From the NCBI RefSeq assembly GCF_003997495.1, contig NZ_RZRU01000038.1, positions 1 to 42,091 of the forward strand: DNA of 42,091 bases, written 5' to 3'. Shown here piece by piece: positions 1 to 9,278 of this stretch. The translations under genes were made by a program, and so were the position numbers. The notes beneath the pieces were generated by a model. The model ran no database searches and was not told the origin of the DNA. It saw only the letters and a list, made by a program, of their open reading frames with translations. The DNA is from Mesorhizobium sp. M7A.F.Ca.US.008.03.1.1 (GTDB lineage: Bacteria > Pseudomonadota > Alphaproteobacteria > Rhizobiales > Rhizobiaceae). How positions within the stretch are numbered: position 1 is the stretch's first letter; every line of letters begins with the position of its first letter.

Positions 1-337
1 CGCCGACAACTCCAGACATGCCAGCCCTTGGGCTGCAAAGGTCTATCAGGACGCCAGAAAGCGAGGGTGCAGACACCCTCATGCCGTTCGCATCCTTGCC
101 AGAGCTTGGCTCAGAATCCTCTGGCGCACCTGGCAGGACGGTACACTCTACAATCCAGACAGACACCCCGCCGCAGCCGTCTTGCTCGCCAAAGGTTGAC
201 ACAGGAAGTCTCATGCGGCAGGCCCCGCTGAAGTGCGGCCTTCCAAACCGATCATGTCGCCCAGTCTAGACATGCTTTTCCTTAGCCTCGCTCCGTCGGC
301 TTCGCAATCGGTCGCCGCGCCGCAGTCATACGCCGCG
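1..337. other. Left-edge region without a recognised gene
   Basis: No reading frame here resembles a family I know. A ccmC gene would normally follow ccmB on the minus strand, but no CcmC-like membrane protein is encoded in any frame. One perfect 7-bp hairpin is visible (GAGGGTG at 63-69, CACCCTC at 74-80). It has no T-run on either side, so it is not a convincing terminator. Short open frames are arginine- and serine-rich, as expected by chance in GC-rich DNA. Confidence 0.5.
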
Positions 338-1003
338 TCAATCCGTGCCATGGCGCAACGCCAGCGCCGCCGAGACCGGACCCAGCACGCCAAGAAACAG
401 GGTCAGCGCGGCAAGAATGAGGAAGGGCTGCAAAAACGGATCGGGATTGGCGGTCGCCCCATAGCTTGCCGAAACACCGAAGATCAGCACCGGGATGGTC
501 AGCGGCAGCACCAGCACCGAGATCAGCAGCCCGCCACGCGGCAGCGCCACCGCCACCGCAGCACCGGCGGCGCCGATGAACGTGATGGCCGGCGTGCCGA
601 CCAGAAGGGTCAGCGCCGTGGCGCCGATGCCGAGCGGCTCCATGTTCATGAACAGGCCGAGCAAAGGAGCCGCGATGACCAGCGGCAGCACGCTGCCCGC
701 CCAATGCGCCAGGCATTTCACTAGCACCGTCAAGGCCAGCATGTGGCGATCATTGCCAAGCACCAGGAGATCGAGTGAGCCGTCCTCGCGATCGGACTGG
801 AACAGCCGGTCGAGGCCGAGCAGGCAGGACAGCAGCGCACCGATCCACAGGATCGCCGGACCGATGCGAGCCAGCAGCTTCAGATCCGGCCCGACTCCGA
901 ACGGGATGGTGGCGATGACGGCGAGGAAGAAGATGACCCCGGTCAGCGCCCCGCCGCCGGCACGGATGTTGAGGCGGATGTCGCGCAGGAAGAGGGCTAG
1001 CAT
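338..1003 (-). CDS. ccmB: Heme exporter protein CcmB
   Basis: Membrane subunit of the CcmABCD ATP-driven complex of system I cytochrome c maturation, which handles heme in the inner membrane so that it can be attached to apocytochromes in the periplasm. The 221-residue product has about six hydrophobic helices and the motif RLFQSDREDGSLDLL near residues 60-75, which matches the DxxDGSL signature of the family. Length fits CcmB. I chose the ATG at 1003, since the product begins MLALFLRDIRLN as CcmB proteins do; a longer in-frame extension upstream only translates the palindromic repeat. ccmA lies upstream on the same strand, separated by that repeat. The usual next gene, ccmC, is missing. Confidence 0.93.
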   Translation of the reverse strand: MLALFLRDIRLNIRAGGGALTGVIFFLAVIATIPFGVGPDLKLLARIGPAILWIGALLSCLLGLDRLFQSDREDGSLDLLVLGNDRHMLALTVLVKCLAHWAGSVLPLVIAAPLLGLFMNMEPLGIGATALTLLVGTPAITFIGAAGAAVAVALPRGGLLISVLVLPLTIPVLIFGVSASYGATANPDPFLQPFLILAALTLFLGVLGPVSAALALRHGTD

Positions 1004-1024
1004 GATTTGAGATGCCTTTGCCAA

Positions 1025-1185
1025 GGCACCCCCCTCTGGCCCGCCGGCCATCTCCCCCTCAAGGGGGAAGATTGGCAGTTCATGCGTCTCGCCGGCCTTC
1101 GGACGTTGGAGATTAGCGAAGGCCGACGCGAGTTCCGATCTCCCCCCTTGAGGGGGAGATGCCCGGCAGGGCAGAGGAGGGCGCC
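1025..1185. repeat. Large palindromic rhizobial intergenic element between ccmA and ccmB
   Basis: The outer arms at about 1025-1075 and 1137-1185 are reverse complements with few differences. Both carry a CATCTCCCCCTCAAGGGGG-type core and a GGCxCCC(C/T)CCTCTGxCC end. A nested second inverted repeat (CGGCCTTCG at 1094-1102 against CGAAGGCCG at 1117-1125) fills the centre. The layout resembles the RIME-type mosaic palindromes of rhizobia. Sitting inside the ccmAB transcript, it would form a very stable RNA hairpin. A shortened copy of one arm lies at 41077-41102. Confidence 0.85.
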
Positions 1186-1199
1186 GTAGAGCACCCACA

Positions 1200-1808
1200 T
1201 CAACCGGCTTCCCCCATCACCAACGCCTGTGCCCCGTCCAACCCCAGCGGCAGATGCGTCGCCGCGACAATCATCCCACCATCCGCGCAATGCTTCGTCA
1301 TCAGTCCCGCGAACCGCGCCTCCGAAGCCTTGTCCAGCCCCGCCGTCGGCTCATCCAGCAGCCACAATGGCCGGTGGCTGACCAAAAGCTTGGCGATCGC
1401 CGCGCGGCGCCGTTGCCCGGTCGATAGATAGCCGAACGGCAGGTGGCCGATGCCGCCGAGCCCGACCGTTTCCAGCGCCTCTTCGACGCCGAGCTGTCCG
1501 TCGCCATTGAAATCGCGCCAGAAGCGCAAATTCTCAGCCACGCTGAGCGCCGGCTTCATTGCGTTATGGTGGCCAAGGTAATGACAGGCCGAGGCAACAG
1601 ACGGGAACGCTTCGCCGCCACCCTCGATCCTCACGCTGCCTTCCGCCACCGGCAGCAGCCCGGCGATCACCCGCAGCAAGGTCGACTTGCCCGATCCGTT
1701 CGGCCCGGTGACGATGAGCGCCTGGCCCTCCTCAAGGGCAAGGCCGATGCCGGAAAACACCGCGTCGCCGCCTCGCTCGCCGCCCAGATTTTCGGCGATC
1801 AGCCGCAT
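1200..1808 (-). CDS. ccmA: Heme exporter ATP-binding protein CcmA
   Basis: ATPase of the CcmAB(CD) complex in cytochrome c biogenesis, which releases holo-CcmE by ATP hydrolysis. The 202-residue protein shows Walker A GPNGSGKST (residues 35-43), the CcmA-type segment YLGHHNAMKP in the Q-loop region (about 77-86), signature LSTGQ (128-132) and Walker B LWLLDE (148-153). I start at the ATG at 1808 (MRLIAENL). An upstream in-frame ATG at 1871 would add 21 residues that do not look like the family and would run into the putative acnA control region. It diverges from acnA, with 280 bp between the start codons. Its likely partner ccmB is 196 bp downstream, beyond a palindromic repeat. Confidence 0.93.
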   Translation of the reverse strand: MRLIAENLGGERGGDAVFSGIGLALEEGQALIVTGPNGSGKSTLLRVIAGLLPVAEGSVRIEGGGEAFPSVASACHYLGHHNAMKPALSVAENLRFWRDFNGDGQLGVEEALETVGLGGIGHLPFGYLSTGQRRRAAIAKLLVSHRPLWLLDEPTAGLDKASEARFAGLMTKHCADGGMIVAATHLPLGLDGAQALVMGEAG

Positions 1809-1874
1809 TCCTCGCCTGCCCTGAAACCATGTGTCGCGGTCGCTGCCGCATCGCACAAATTTGCTTTCCAACTG

Positions 1875-1891
1875 TCTAGAACTATTCCAGA
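1875..1891 (+). promoter_or_regulatory. Irr/ICE-like iron-control box upstream of acnA
   Basis: The 17-bp sequence TCTAGAACTATTCCAGA matches the palindromic iron control element bound by Irr in rhizobia (TTTAGAAYNRTTCTAAA) at 14 of 17 positions, by eye. It lies about 200 bp before the acnA start, next to an AT-rich stretch with a possible -10 (TATATG, 1900-1905). Aconitase is an Fe-S enzyme and iron-responsive in several rhizobia, so the position makes sense. The box is also 67 bp upstream of the divergent ccmA start. Confidence 0.5.
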
Positions 1892-1990
1892 AAATTCTCT
1901 ATATGCGGTGCATCCGTGCCAGCGGTCGGCACGGGAACAGAATTAGCGCCGAACCAGCGCACGCGCCGCCTTGAACGGCTCGGGTTGCTT

Positions 1991-2060
1991 GGGAACGGAC
2001 AGCGGAAATGGCCGTACCCGCACCTTTGCGCGTGATTGCATGCCATCGGCGTCCGTTCCC
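1991..2060 (+). promoter_or_regulatory. Structured 5' leader hairpin of acnA
   Basis: A perfect 10-bp inverted repeat, GGGAACGGAC (1991-2000) and GTCCGTTCCC (2051-2060), encloses a second pairing ATGGC (2008-2012) with GCCAT (2042-2046). It ends 28 nt before the GTG start. A smaller 7-bp hairpin (1914-1934) precedes it. The size and position suggest a cis-regulatory RNA in the acnA messenger; no known class was recognised. Confidence 0.5.
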
Positions 2061-2088
2061 TTTCAGGCTGAACAGACAAGGATCGCAC

Positions 2089-4779
<2,691 letters not shown>

Positions 4780-4783
4780 GAAA

Positions 4784-4839
4784 TAGTGAGTAGGAAGTAG
4801 TGAGTAGGGGAAGAACCTCTCACTACTCACTACTCACTC
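4784..4839. repeat. Hairpin built from 7-bp tandem units between convergent genes
   Basis: The left arm reads TAGTGAG, TAGGAAG, TAGTGAG (4784-4804). The right arm reads CTCACTA, CTCACTA, CTCACTC (4819-4839), so unit pairs with unit across a 14-nt loop. It starts 4 bp after the acnA stop, and it supplies the stop codon and last codons of the convergent ceramidase-like gene. It may act as a bidirectional terminator. A similar object with 8-bp units lies at 7458-7592. Confidence 0.8.
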
Positions 4840-5501
4840 ACCTTCGGCGCCCCAAAACGCGCCGCTGCCGCCAGAAGCACGCCGAGCATCAGCCCGTTGA
4901 GGATGTGCCAGAGGAAGTGAGTGCCGAGCGGGAAGCTGCCGCAGACCAGCGGGTCGATCATCCGGCAGACAACTGACACCACGAAGATCGCCGATCCCGC
5001 CAGATTGTACCAGCCGGCCCGATTGCCGCTGGCCGCCACCAGCGTGCCGAAGAAGGCGAGCGCCAGGAACGGCGGCAGATAGCCCGTCGTGCCGTTCGAC
5101 GCCTGGCGCAGCCAGTCCGGCACGGCCAGGGTTATCGCCCCGGCAATCACATAGAAGGCAATGAAGATGGCGATGGCCTTGCCCCATGGCAGGCCGAGGA
5201 AGCGGCGCAGGTTGAACAGCGTGTAGGCCAGCGTGAAGCCGGCGATCGGCAGCACGTCGGCCCAGACCGTGCCCTTGGTGGCAAAGGTGTGGAAGATCGT
5301 CGAGCCGATGCCGATTGCCACCACCCACCAGGCCAGCACCTCGGCGAAGGTGCCGGTACCCAGCCTTCGCACCTCGCGCACGCCCCACAGGCCGGCCGCG
5401 ATGAAGGCGAGGTTGGTCAGGGCGTTGACCGGCTCGGACCAGAATTCCGGGCCGGTCCGCTCGCAATAGAGGTCGACCGGCGCCAAAAACGTTTGCCACA
5501 T
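4830..5501 (-). CDS. Ceramidase-like integral membrane hydrolase (CREST superfamily)
   Basis: A 223-residue, roughly seven-helix membrane protein of the alkaline ceramidase/PAQR-like (CREST) superfamily. Bacterial members are predicted zinc-dependent lipid amidases; the substrate here is unknown. Visible family marks are CERTGPEFWSEPVNALTN (residues 13-30), the Ser-x3-His of STIFH (Ser67, His71), Asp82 in WAD, and the terminal His-x3-His of THFLWH (His195, His199), together the expected metal and catalytic set. The ATG at 5501 starts directly at the family N-terminus. The last codons and stop come from the 7-bp repeat shared with the acnA end. It diverges from the DUF1223 gene, with 173 bp between them. 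Family assignment is fairly sure; activity on ceramide is inferred. Confidence 0.82.
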   Translation of the reverse strand: MWQTFLAPVDLYCERTGPEFWSEPVNALTNLAFIAAGLWGVREVRRLGTGTFAEVLAWWVVAIGIGSTIFHTFATKGTVWADVLPIAGFTLAYTLFNLRRFLGLPWGKAIAIFIAFYVIAGAITLAVPDWLRQASNGTTGYLPPFLALAFFGTLVAASGNRAGWYNLAGSAIFVVSVVCRMIDPLVCGSFPLGTHFLWHILNGLMLGVLLAAAARFGAPKVSE

Positions 5502-5674
5502 CGTGATTGCCGCCCGAATCGGTTTCTATCCTGAAGCGCAGACCTTCTCCTATTGCGCCGTTGCGGTCGGCTGCAATGGCAAAATTTCACCGCAACGTGA
5601 CTTCCCGTTGACTTCCGCTTCTGCCACATATTTTAGCAATCAAGATAAAGCCGGCACCACCGGCGGGAATCGGA

Positions 5675-6445
5675 ATGGCAATGGCCTCGCGAAAATCATT
5701 GTGGCTGGCAGCCTTTGCGCTGGCCTTCTCGGCGTCTGTCAGCGCCTTGTATGCCGGCGAGTCCGACAAGCCACAAATCGAAAAACCATTGGGTGTGGTC
5801 GAACTGTTCACCAGCCAGGGCTGCAGTTCCTGCCCCCCGGCCGATACGCTGTTCTCCGAACTTGCCGCCAAGGAAGACATCGTCGCGCTCGCCTATCACG
5901 TCGACTACTGGGACTATCTCGGCTGGCAGGACACGCTGGGCCGCAAGGAGAACACCGAGCGGCAATACGACTATATGCGCGCCTTCGGCAGCCGCTCCGT
6001 CTATACGCCGCAGGCCGTCATCAATGGCCGCGTCCACGTCAACGGCGCCAGCCGCGGCGAGGTCGATGGCGCGCTCGCCCGCATGGCCAAGAGCGGCGAA
6101 GGCATGCGCGTCCCCGTCAAGGTCAGCCGCACAAGCGACCGCGTGATGATCGACGCCGGCGATGCCGGCAACGGCCCCAGCGACGCCCATGTCGTCATCG
6201 TCTATTTCGACCCGCCGCAGACGGTCAAAGTCGGCGAGGGCGAGAATACCGGCCGCAAGATGACCTACTGGAACGCCGTCACCGGCATCCAAACCGCCGG
6301 CATGTGGCATGGCAAGGCACAGCGCTACGAACTGCCGATGAGCGAGATTGCCAAGAAGGGCGGCTGCGCCGTGCTGCTGCAGTCGGTCGGCAAGGACGGC
6401 ATGCCCGGCCCCATTCTCGGCGCTGCGTTCATTCACAAGCCGTAA
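5675..6445 (+). CDS. DUF1223 family secreted thioredoxin-like protein
   Basis: A 256-residue protein with an N-terminal signal peptide (hydrophobic stretch about residues 9-26, likely cut near ALYA-GE) followed by a DUF1223 domain. The start of the domain has VELFTSQGCSSCPPAD, so a Cys50-x2-Cys53 pair sits where thioredoxin-fold proteins carry their active site. Other family segments are HVDYWDYLGWQD and YTPQAVINGR. It is probably periplasmic; a redox role is suggested by fold and motif but not shown for the family. ATG codons at 5675 and 5681 are both possible starts; GGGAA precedes the first. It stands alone, followed by a palindromic element. Confidence 0.85.
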   Translation: MAMASRKSLWLAAFALAFSASVSALYAGESDKPQIEKPLGVVELFTSQGCSSCPPADTLFSELAAKEDIVALAYHVDYWDYLGWQDTLGRKENTERQYDYMRAFGSRSVYTPQAVINGRVHVNGASRGEVDGALARMAKSGEGMRVPVKVSRTSDRVMIDAGDAGNGPSDAHVVIVYFDPPQTVKVGEGENTGRKMTYWNAVTGIQTAGMWHGKAQRYELPMSEIAKKGGCAVLLQSVGKDGMPGPILGAAFIHKP

Positions 6446-6490
6446 CGGACGCCGGCGTCGCCCCCATCTTCGCTAGGACTGTGGATGGGA

Positions 6491-6641
6491 GGCCCCCCTC
6501 ATCCGGCCGCTTCGCGGCCACCTTCTCCCCGGAGGGGAGAAGGTGTAAAGCGCCGCCGCGATCTCCTCTCCCCTCGGGGAGAGGTCGGATTGTCCCGAAT
6601 TGCCCCTTCGCAATTCGGTTGGCAATTCGGGTGAGGGGGAC
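6491..6641. repeat. Composite palindromic rhizobial intergenic element
   Basis: Several nested inverted repeats: CTTCTCCCC-GGA-GGGGAGAAG, CTCTCCCCTCGGGGAGAG, GGCCGC-TTC-GCGGCC and CGAATTGC-CCCTT-CGCAATTCG. Outer ends CCCCCTCA (from 6495) and TGAGGGGG (to 6639) complement each other. The sequence is the same type as 32891-32943. It is noncoding and is the main content of the 610-bp gap between the DUF1223 and DUF2794 genes, together with the candidate minus-strand RNA that follows. Confidence 0.85.
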
Positions 6642-6681
6642 GCGACGCTCGGTGAAAAACCGCACTCGACGCACCAGATAT

Positions 6682-6716
6682 GAAAAAACCGACGTCAGCT
6701 TGCTTCTGACGTCGGT
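6682..6716 (-). terminator. Rho-independent terminator reading leftward
   Basis: A perfect 11-bp stem (ACCGACGTCAG at 6688-6698, CTGACGTCGGT at 6706-6716) with a 7-nt loop. On the minus strand the stem is followed by six T residues. No annotated minus-strand gene ends here, which points to an unannotated minus-strand transcript arriving from the right. Confidence 0.8.
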
Positions 6717-6900
6717 CATTTAGGTTTTGGGATCGTCGCACCCGGTTCTTCCGAAGAAGAGCCGAGGTTGGTTCGATCCGACGCAGACCCGTGGGCGGGG
6801 GGCTTGGGGTTTACGAGCCGGTGCCGGACCGAACCGTCTCAGGCAACGCCGGTAAATTCGTCGGACATTGGGGCATGAGCGCGGATAAAAAAAGGTGGAA
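6682..6900 (-). ncRNA. Candidate small RNA ending at the 6682 terminator
   Basis: A strong leftward terminator has no gene upstream of it except about 340 bp of noncoding DNA. Within that DNA the minus strand could fold a hairpin with a UUCG loop (GGCTCTTC-TTCG-GAAGAACC, one mismatch, about 6744-6763), a second hairpin GTCGG-ATCGAA-CCAAC (about 6769-6784), and a C-rich unpaired run (about 6790-6812). The 5' end is uncertain; I give 6900 only as a working limit. A 69-codon open frame (6720-6929) stops 3 bp before the terminator and resembles nothing I know, so a short mRNA is the alternative. Confidence 0.4.
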
Positions 6901-7055
6901 ATGTGGCGAAGCATCACCAATTCCAACACGGCGTTTCAAAAAAGTGACTGGACGTGACGGAAACAGCGCGGCGCAAGGCGCTTCGCCAGGTCTTGCAATT
7001 CAGCCGCGAACACGCCAACTTTGGTTGGCAAAGATTCATTTTGAAGGATCGAGGC

Positions 7056-7442
7056 ATGACCGATGACAGCGGCGGGACAGGGGATGGGGACGCATCCGCA
7101 ATACTGATCCCGCTGCACGAGGCGCGACGCGAGCGCCTCGATCAGCCGGTGCGGTTCGACCGGCGCGAGCTGGATCAGATCCTCAGGCTCTACGGACGCA
7201 TGGTCGCCGCCAATGAATGGCGCGACTACGCCATCGATCATCTCGCAGACCGCGCGGTGTTTTCCGTATTCCGCCGCACCAGCGAAGTGCCGCTGTTCCA
7301 GATCGTCAAGGATCCGAAACTGGCCCGCAAGCAAGGCGCCTTTGCCGTCATCGCCGCCGGCGGCCGTATCTTGAAGCGAGGCCAGGAACTCGGCCGCGTG
7401 CTTGGGATATTCGATAGCAAGCTGAAAGTGGTCGAGGCCTGA
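7056..7442 (+). CDS. DUF2794 domain-containing protein
   Basis: A 128-residue conserved alphaproteobacterial protein of unknown function. The DUF2794 core is clear: VRFDRRELDQILRLYGRMVA, then EWRDYAIDHL, AVFSVFRRTSEVP and DPKLARKQGAFAVIAAGG. It is soluble, with no signal peptide or membrane segment, so it is likely cytoplasmic. I start at the ATG at 7056, which has GAAGGA at 7043-7048. An upstream in-frame ATG at 6954 would add 34 residues unlike the family. Its stop is followed within 20 bp by the repeat hairpin that separates it from the convergent acetyltransferase gene. Confidence 0.85.
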   Translation: MTDDSGGTGDGDASAILIPLHEARRERLDQPVRFDRRELDQILRLYGRMVAANEWRDYAIDHLADRAVFSVFRRTSEVPLFQIVKDPKLARKQGAFAVIAAGGRILKRGQELGRVLGIFDSKLKVVEA

Positions 7443-7457
7443 GGAGGAGGTTAGGCA

Positions 7458-7592
7458 GGGAATTGAAGAACTGGAGAATTGATGAAAAGGCACTCGACGC
7501 CTGATCTAACCGCCTTCTTCTTCAGTTATTCAGTTATTCAGTTCTTCAGTTTCTCCAATTCCCCAATTTCCCAATTCTTCATTTCCTTCTTC
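7458..7592. repeat. Inverted arrays of 8-bp tandem units between convergent genes
   Basis: The right arm (7521-7592) is nine consecutive 8-bp units, such as TTCAGTTA twice, TTCAGTTC, TTCAGTTT, CTCCAATT, CCCCAATT, TCCCAATT and CTTCATTT. The left arm (7458-7489) has four units in the opposite sense: GGGAATTG, AAGAACTG, GAGAATTG and ATGAAAAG. The arms can pair imperfectly around a 31-nt spacer. It is far more AT-rich than its surroundings and overlaps the 3' end of the minus-strand acetyltransferase gene. Confidence 0.8.
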
Positions 7593-8162
7593 AGTCCCCT
7601 CTAAGGCGAAACTTCCGCTCCGGCAGCGAACTGGGATCGGTGGCGCCGATGCCCCGCCATTCAGCGACAGCTGCATGAACACCGTGTCCAGCCAGCGCCC
7701 GTGCTTGTAACCGGAGCCTTCAAGGCGCCCCGAATGGCGAAAGCCGAGCTTTTCGTGCAGCCGCACCGAGGCACTGTCGGGACGGCCGTCGCCGATCACC
7801 GCGATGATCTGGCGAAAGCCCGCCGTCCGCACCGCCTCGATCAGGCTTTGCATGAGCTTGAGTCCGACGCCCTGGCCCTTGGCCTCGGGCGCGACATAGA
7901 CCGAATCCTCGACGATGAAGCGATAGGCCGGGCGCGGCCGGAAGGCGCCGGCATAGGCATAGCCGAGCACGGCGCCGTCCTTTTCCGCCACCAGGTAAGG
8001 AAAGCCGCCGGCCACCAAAGCGTCGAATCGCGTGCCCATCTCGGCGCGGCTTGGCGGCTCCAGCTCATAGCTCGCCGTGCCTTGGGTCACCGCGTCGGCA
8101 TAGATGTCCGTGATCCGGTCGAGGTCGGCCGCTGTCGCGGGTCGAATCGTAATAATGCTCAT
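7530..8162 (-). CDS. GNAT family N-acetyltransferase (phosphinothricin acetyltransferase-like)
   Basis: An acetyl-CoA-dependent N-acetyltransferase of the Pat/Bar group, which acetylates phosphinothricin-like or methionine-derivative amines; the natural substrate is unknown. The 210-residue product starts IRPATAADLDRITDIY and includes the Pat-type RPAYRFIVEDSVYVAP and the acetyl-CoA loop EAKGQGVGLKLM, then EKLGFRHSGRLEGSGYKHGRWLDTVFMQ near residue 160. The usual family protein ends a little after this. Here the frame continues about 45 residues. The last 20 or so, rich in Glu, Asn and Gly, are encoded by the 8-bp repeat array, as is the stop codon. The start at 8162 agrees with the family. 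Confidence 0.88.
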   Translation of the reverse strand: MSIITIRPATAADLDRITDIYADAVTQGTASYELEPPSRAEMGTRFDALVAGGFPYLVAEKDGAVLGYAYAGAFRPRPAYRFIVEDSVYVAPEAKGQGVGLKLMQSLIEAVRTAGFRQIIAVIGDGRPDSASVRLHEKLGFRHSGRLEGSGYKHGRWLDTVFMQLSLNGGASAPPIPVRCRSGSFALEGTEEGNEELGNWGIGETEELNN

Positions 8163-8211
8163 AATTTATGCATGCCATTTCTCTGCTTGCAATAACAGCA
8201 AAGCCCGGCAC

Positions 8212-8240
8212 AAAAGGAAAGGGCGGCCGTTGGGCCGCCC
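8212..8240 (-). terminator. Terminator of the Bax-inhibitor-1 gene
   Basis: The stem GGGCGGCC (8221-8228), loop GTTG and GGCCGCCC (8233-8240) form a perfect 8-bp hairpin 30 bp beyond the stop of the minus-strand gene at 8272. On the minus strand the stem is followed by TTTCCTTTT. Confidence 0.8.
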
Positions 8241-8271
8241 TTTTGGAACTCGATGGTCCAGCGCTGCTGAA

Positions 8272-9051
8272 CTAGCGACGGTCGCCCATGAACTGCAGCA
8301 GGAACATGAACAGGTTGATGAAGTCGAGATAGAGCCTGAGCGCGCCCATGATGGCCTTACGACCGGCGACATCGGTAGCATCGCCCTCGAAATACATCTC
8401 CTTGATCTTCTGCGTGTCGTAGGCGGTGAGGCCGGCGAAGACCAGCACACCGATCGCCGAGACGGCGAAAGACAGAGCCGACGACTGCAGGAAGATGTTG
8501 ATCACCGACGCGATGATGATGCCGAACACGCCCATGATCAGGAACGAGCCCATCGCCGTCAGGTCACGCTTGGTCGTGTAGCCGAACAGCGACAGCGCAC
8601 CGAAGGCCGCGGCGGTGGCGAAGAAGGTCTGCGAGATGCTCGCTGTGGTGTAGACCAGGAAGATCGACGACAGCGACAGGCCGACGAGACCGGCATAGAC
8701 CCAGAACGTGGTCTGCGCGGCAGCGACGCTCATCGACTGAATCCTGAACGACAGGAAGAACACGGCGGCCAGCGGCGCCAGCATCACCACCCAGCGCAGC
8801 GGCGAGCCGAAGATCGCGTAGCCGAAGGAGGTCAGCATCTCGCCGCTCGGCAGCGTCGCGACAGCCGAAGCCGGATCGGTGGTTGTAGCCAGCATGATCG
8901 TGCCGACGGCGGCAAGACCGGTGATGAGGAGGCCAAGCCCCATCAGATTGTAAACCTTGATCATGTAGGCGCGCAGGCCCTGATCGATGTCGGCACCGAC
9001 GCTGACGCCGGGCACGGCGCGCGTCTGGTAGTTGCGAATGGGATCAGCCAT
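8272..9051 (-). CDS. Bax inhibitor-1/YccA (YbhL) family membrane protein
   Basis: A 259-residue inner-membrane protein of the BI-1/TMBIM family, with seven hydrophobic helices after an N-terminal soluble part (MADPIRNYQTRAVPGV). The family is linked to calcium leak and membrane protease regulation in other organisms; the bacterial role is unclear. The family segment TAYDTQKIKEMY near residue 210 is clear, followed by the conserved RLYLDFINLFMFLLQFMG end. The ATG at 9051 fits the family start. A structured element lies directly upstream at 9071-9118, and a terminator follows the gene. It appears to be a single-gene unit. Confidence 0.93.
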   Translation of the reverse strand: MADPIRNYQTRAVPGVSVGADIDQGLRAYMIKVYNLMGLGLLITGLAAVGTIMLATTTDPASAVATLPSGEMLTSFGYAIFGSPLRWVVMLAPLAAVFFLSFRIQSMSVAAAQTTFWVYAGLVGLSLSSIFLVYTTASISQTFFATAAAFGALSLFGYTTKRDLTAMGSFLIMGVFGIIIASVINIFLQSSALSFAVSAIGVLVFAGLTAYDTQKIKEMYFEGDATDVAGRKAIMGALRLYLDFINLFMFLLQFMGDRR

Positions 9052-9070
9052 TGTAGTCCTCTATTTGCTT

Positions 9071-9118
9071 CTGCCCCGTCCGGTGTCAGGTCCTTCCGGA
9101 CCCAGGCGCCGCTGGCAG
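9071..9118 (-). promoter_or_regulatory. Likely ybhL-type structured leader
   Basis: On the minus strand a closing stem CTGCC/GGCAG (9114-9118 with 9071-9075) encloses a perfect inner hairpin GGTCC-GGAA-GGACC with a GNRA loop (about 9089-9102). It lies 20 nt before the ATG of a ybhL-family gene. A ybhL leader RNA motif is known upstream of this gene family in Rhizobiales. I match it by position and general fold only, not by alignment to the Rfam model. Confidence 0.45.
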
Positions 9119-9278
9119 GGCTCCAGCATGCCTGTGGCGAAATATGATGGTTATTCGCGTCAAGAACAAGACCGTAACCGGATGTAACGGTTCGTGAGGG
9201 GGCGAAGTGCCGATTCCTCGGCTTTTCGGACCGCTTTCTTACCAAGATTTAATCCAGGATGCCCATTCCGGCCTGTCG

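Noticed and set aside
63..80. GAGGGTG/CACCCTC hairpin as ccm operon terminator
   Set aside because: No T-run on either strand and 258 bp from the ccmB stop.
6768..6785. GGTTCGATCC resembling a tRNA T-loop
   Set aside because: No acceptor, D or anticodon stem can be built around it on the plus strand; it is part of a simple hairpin.
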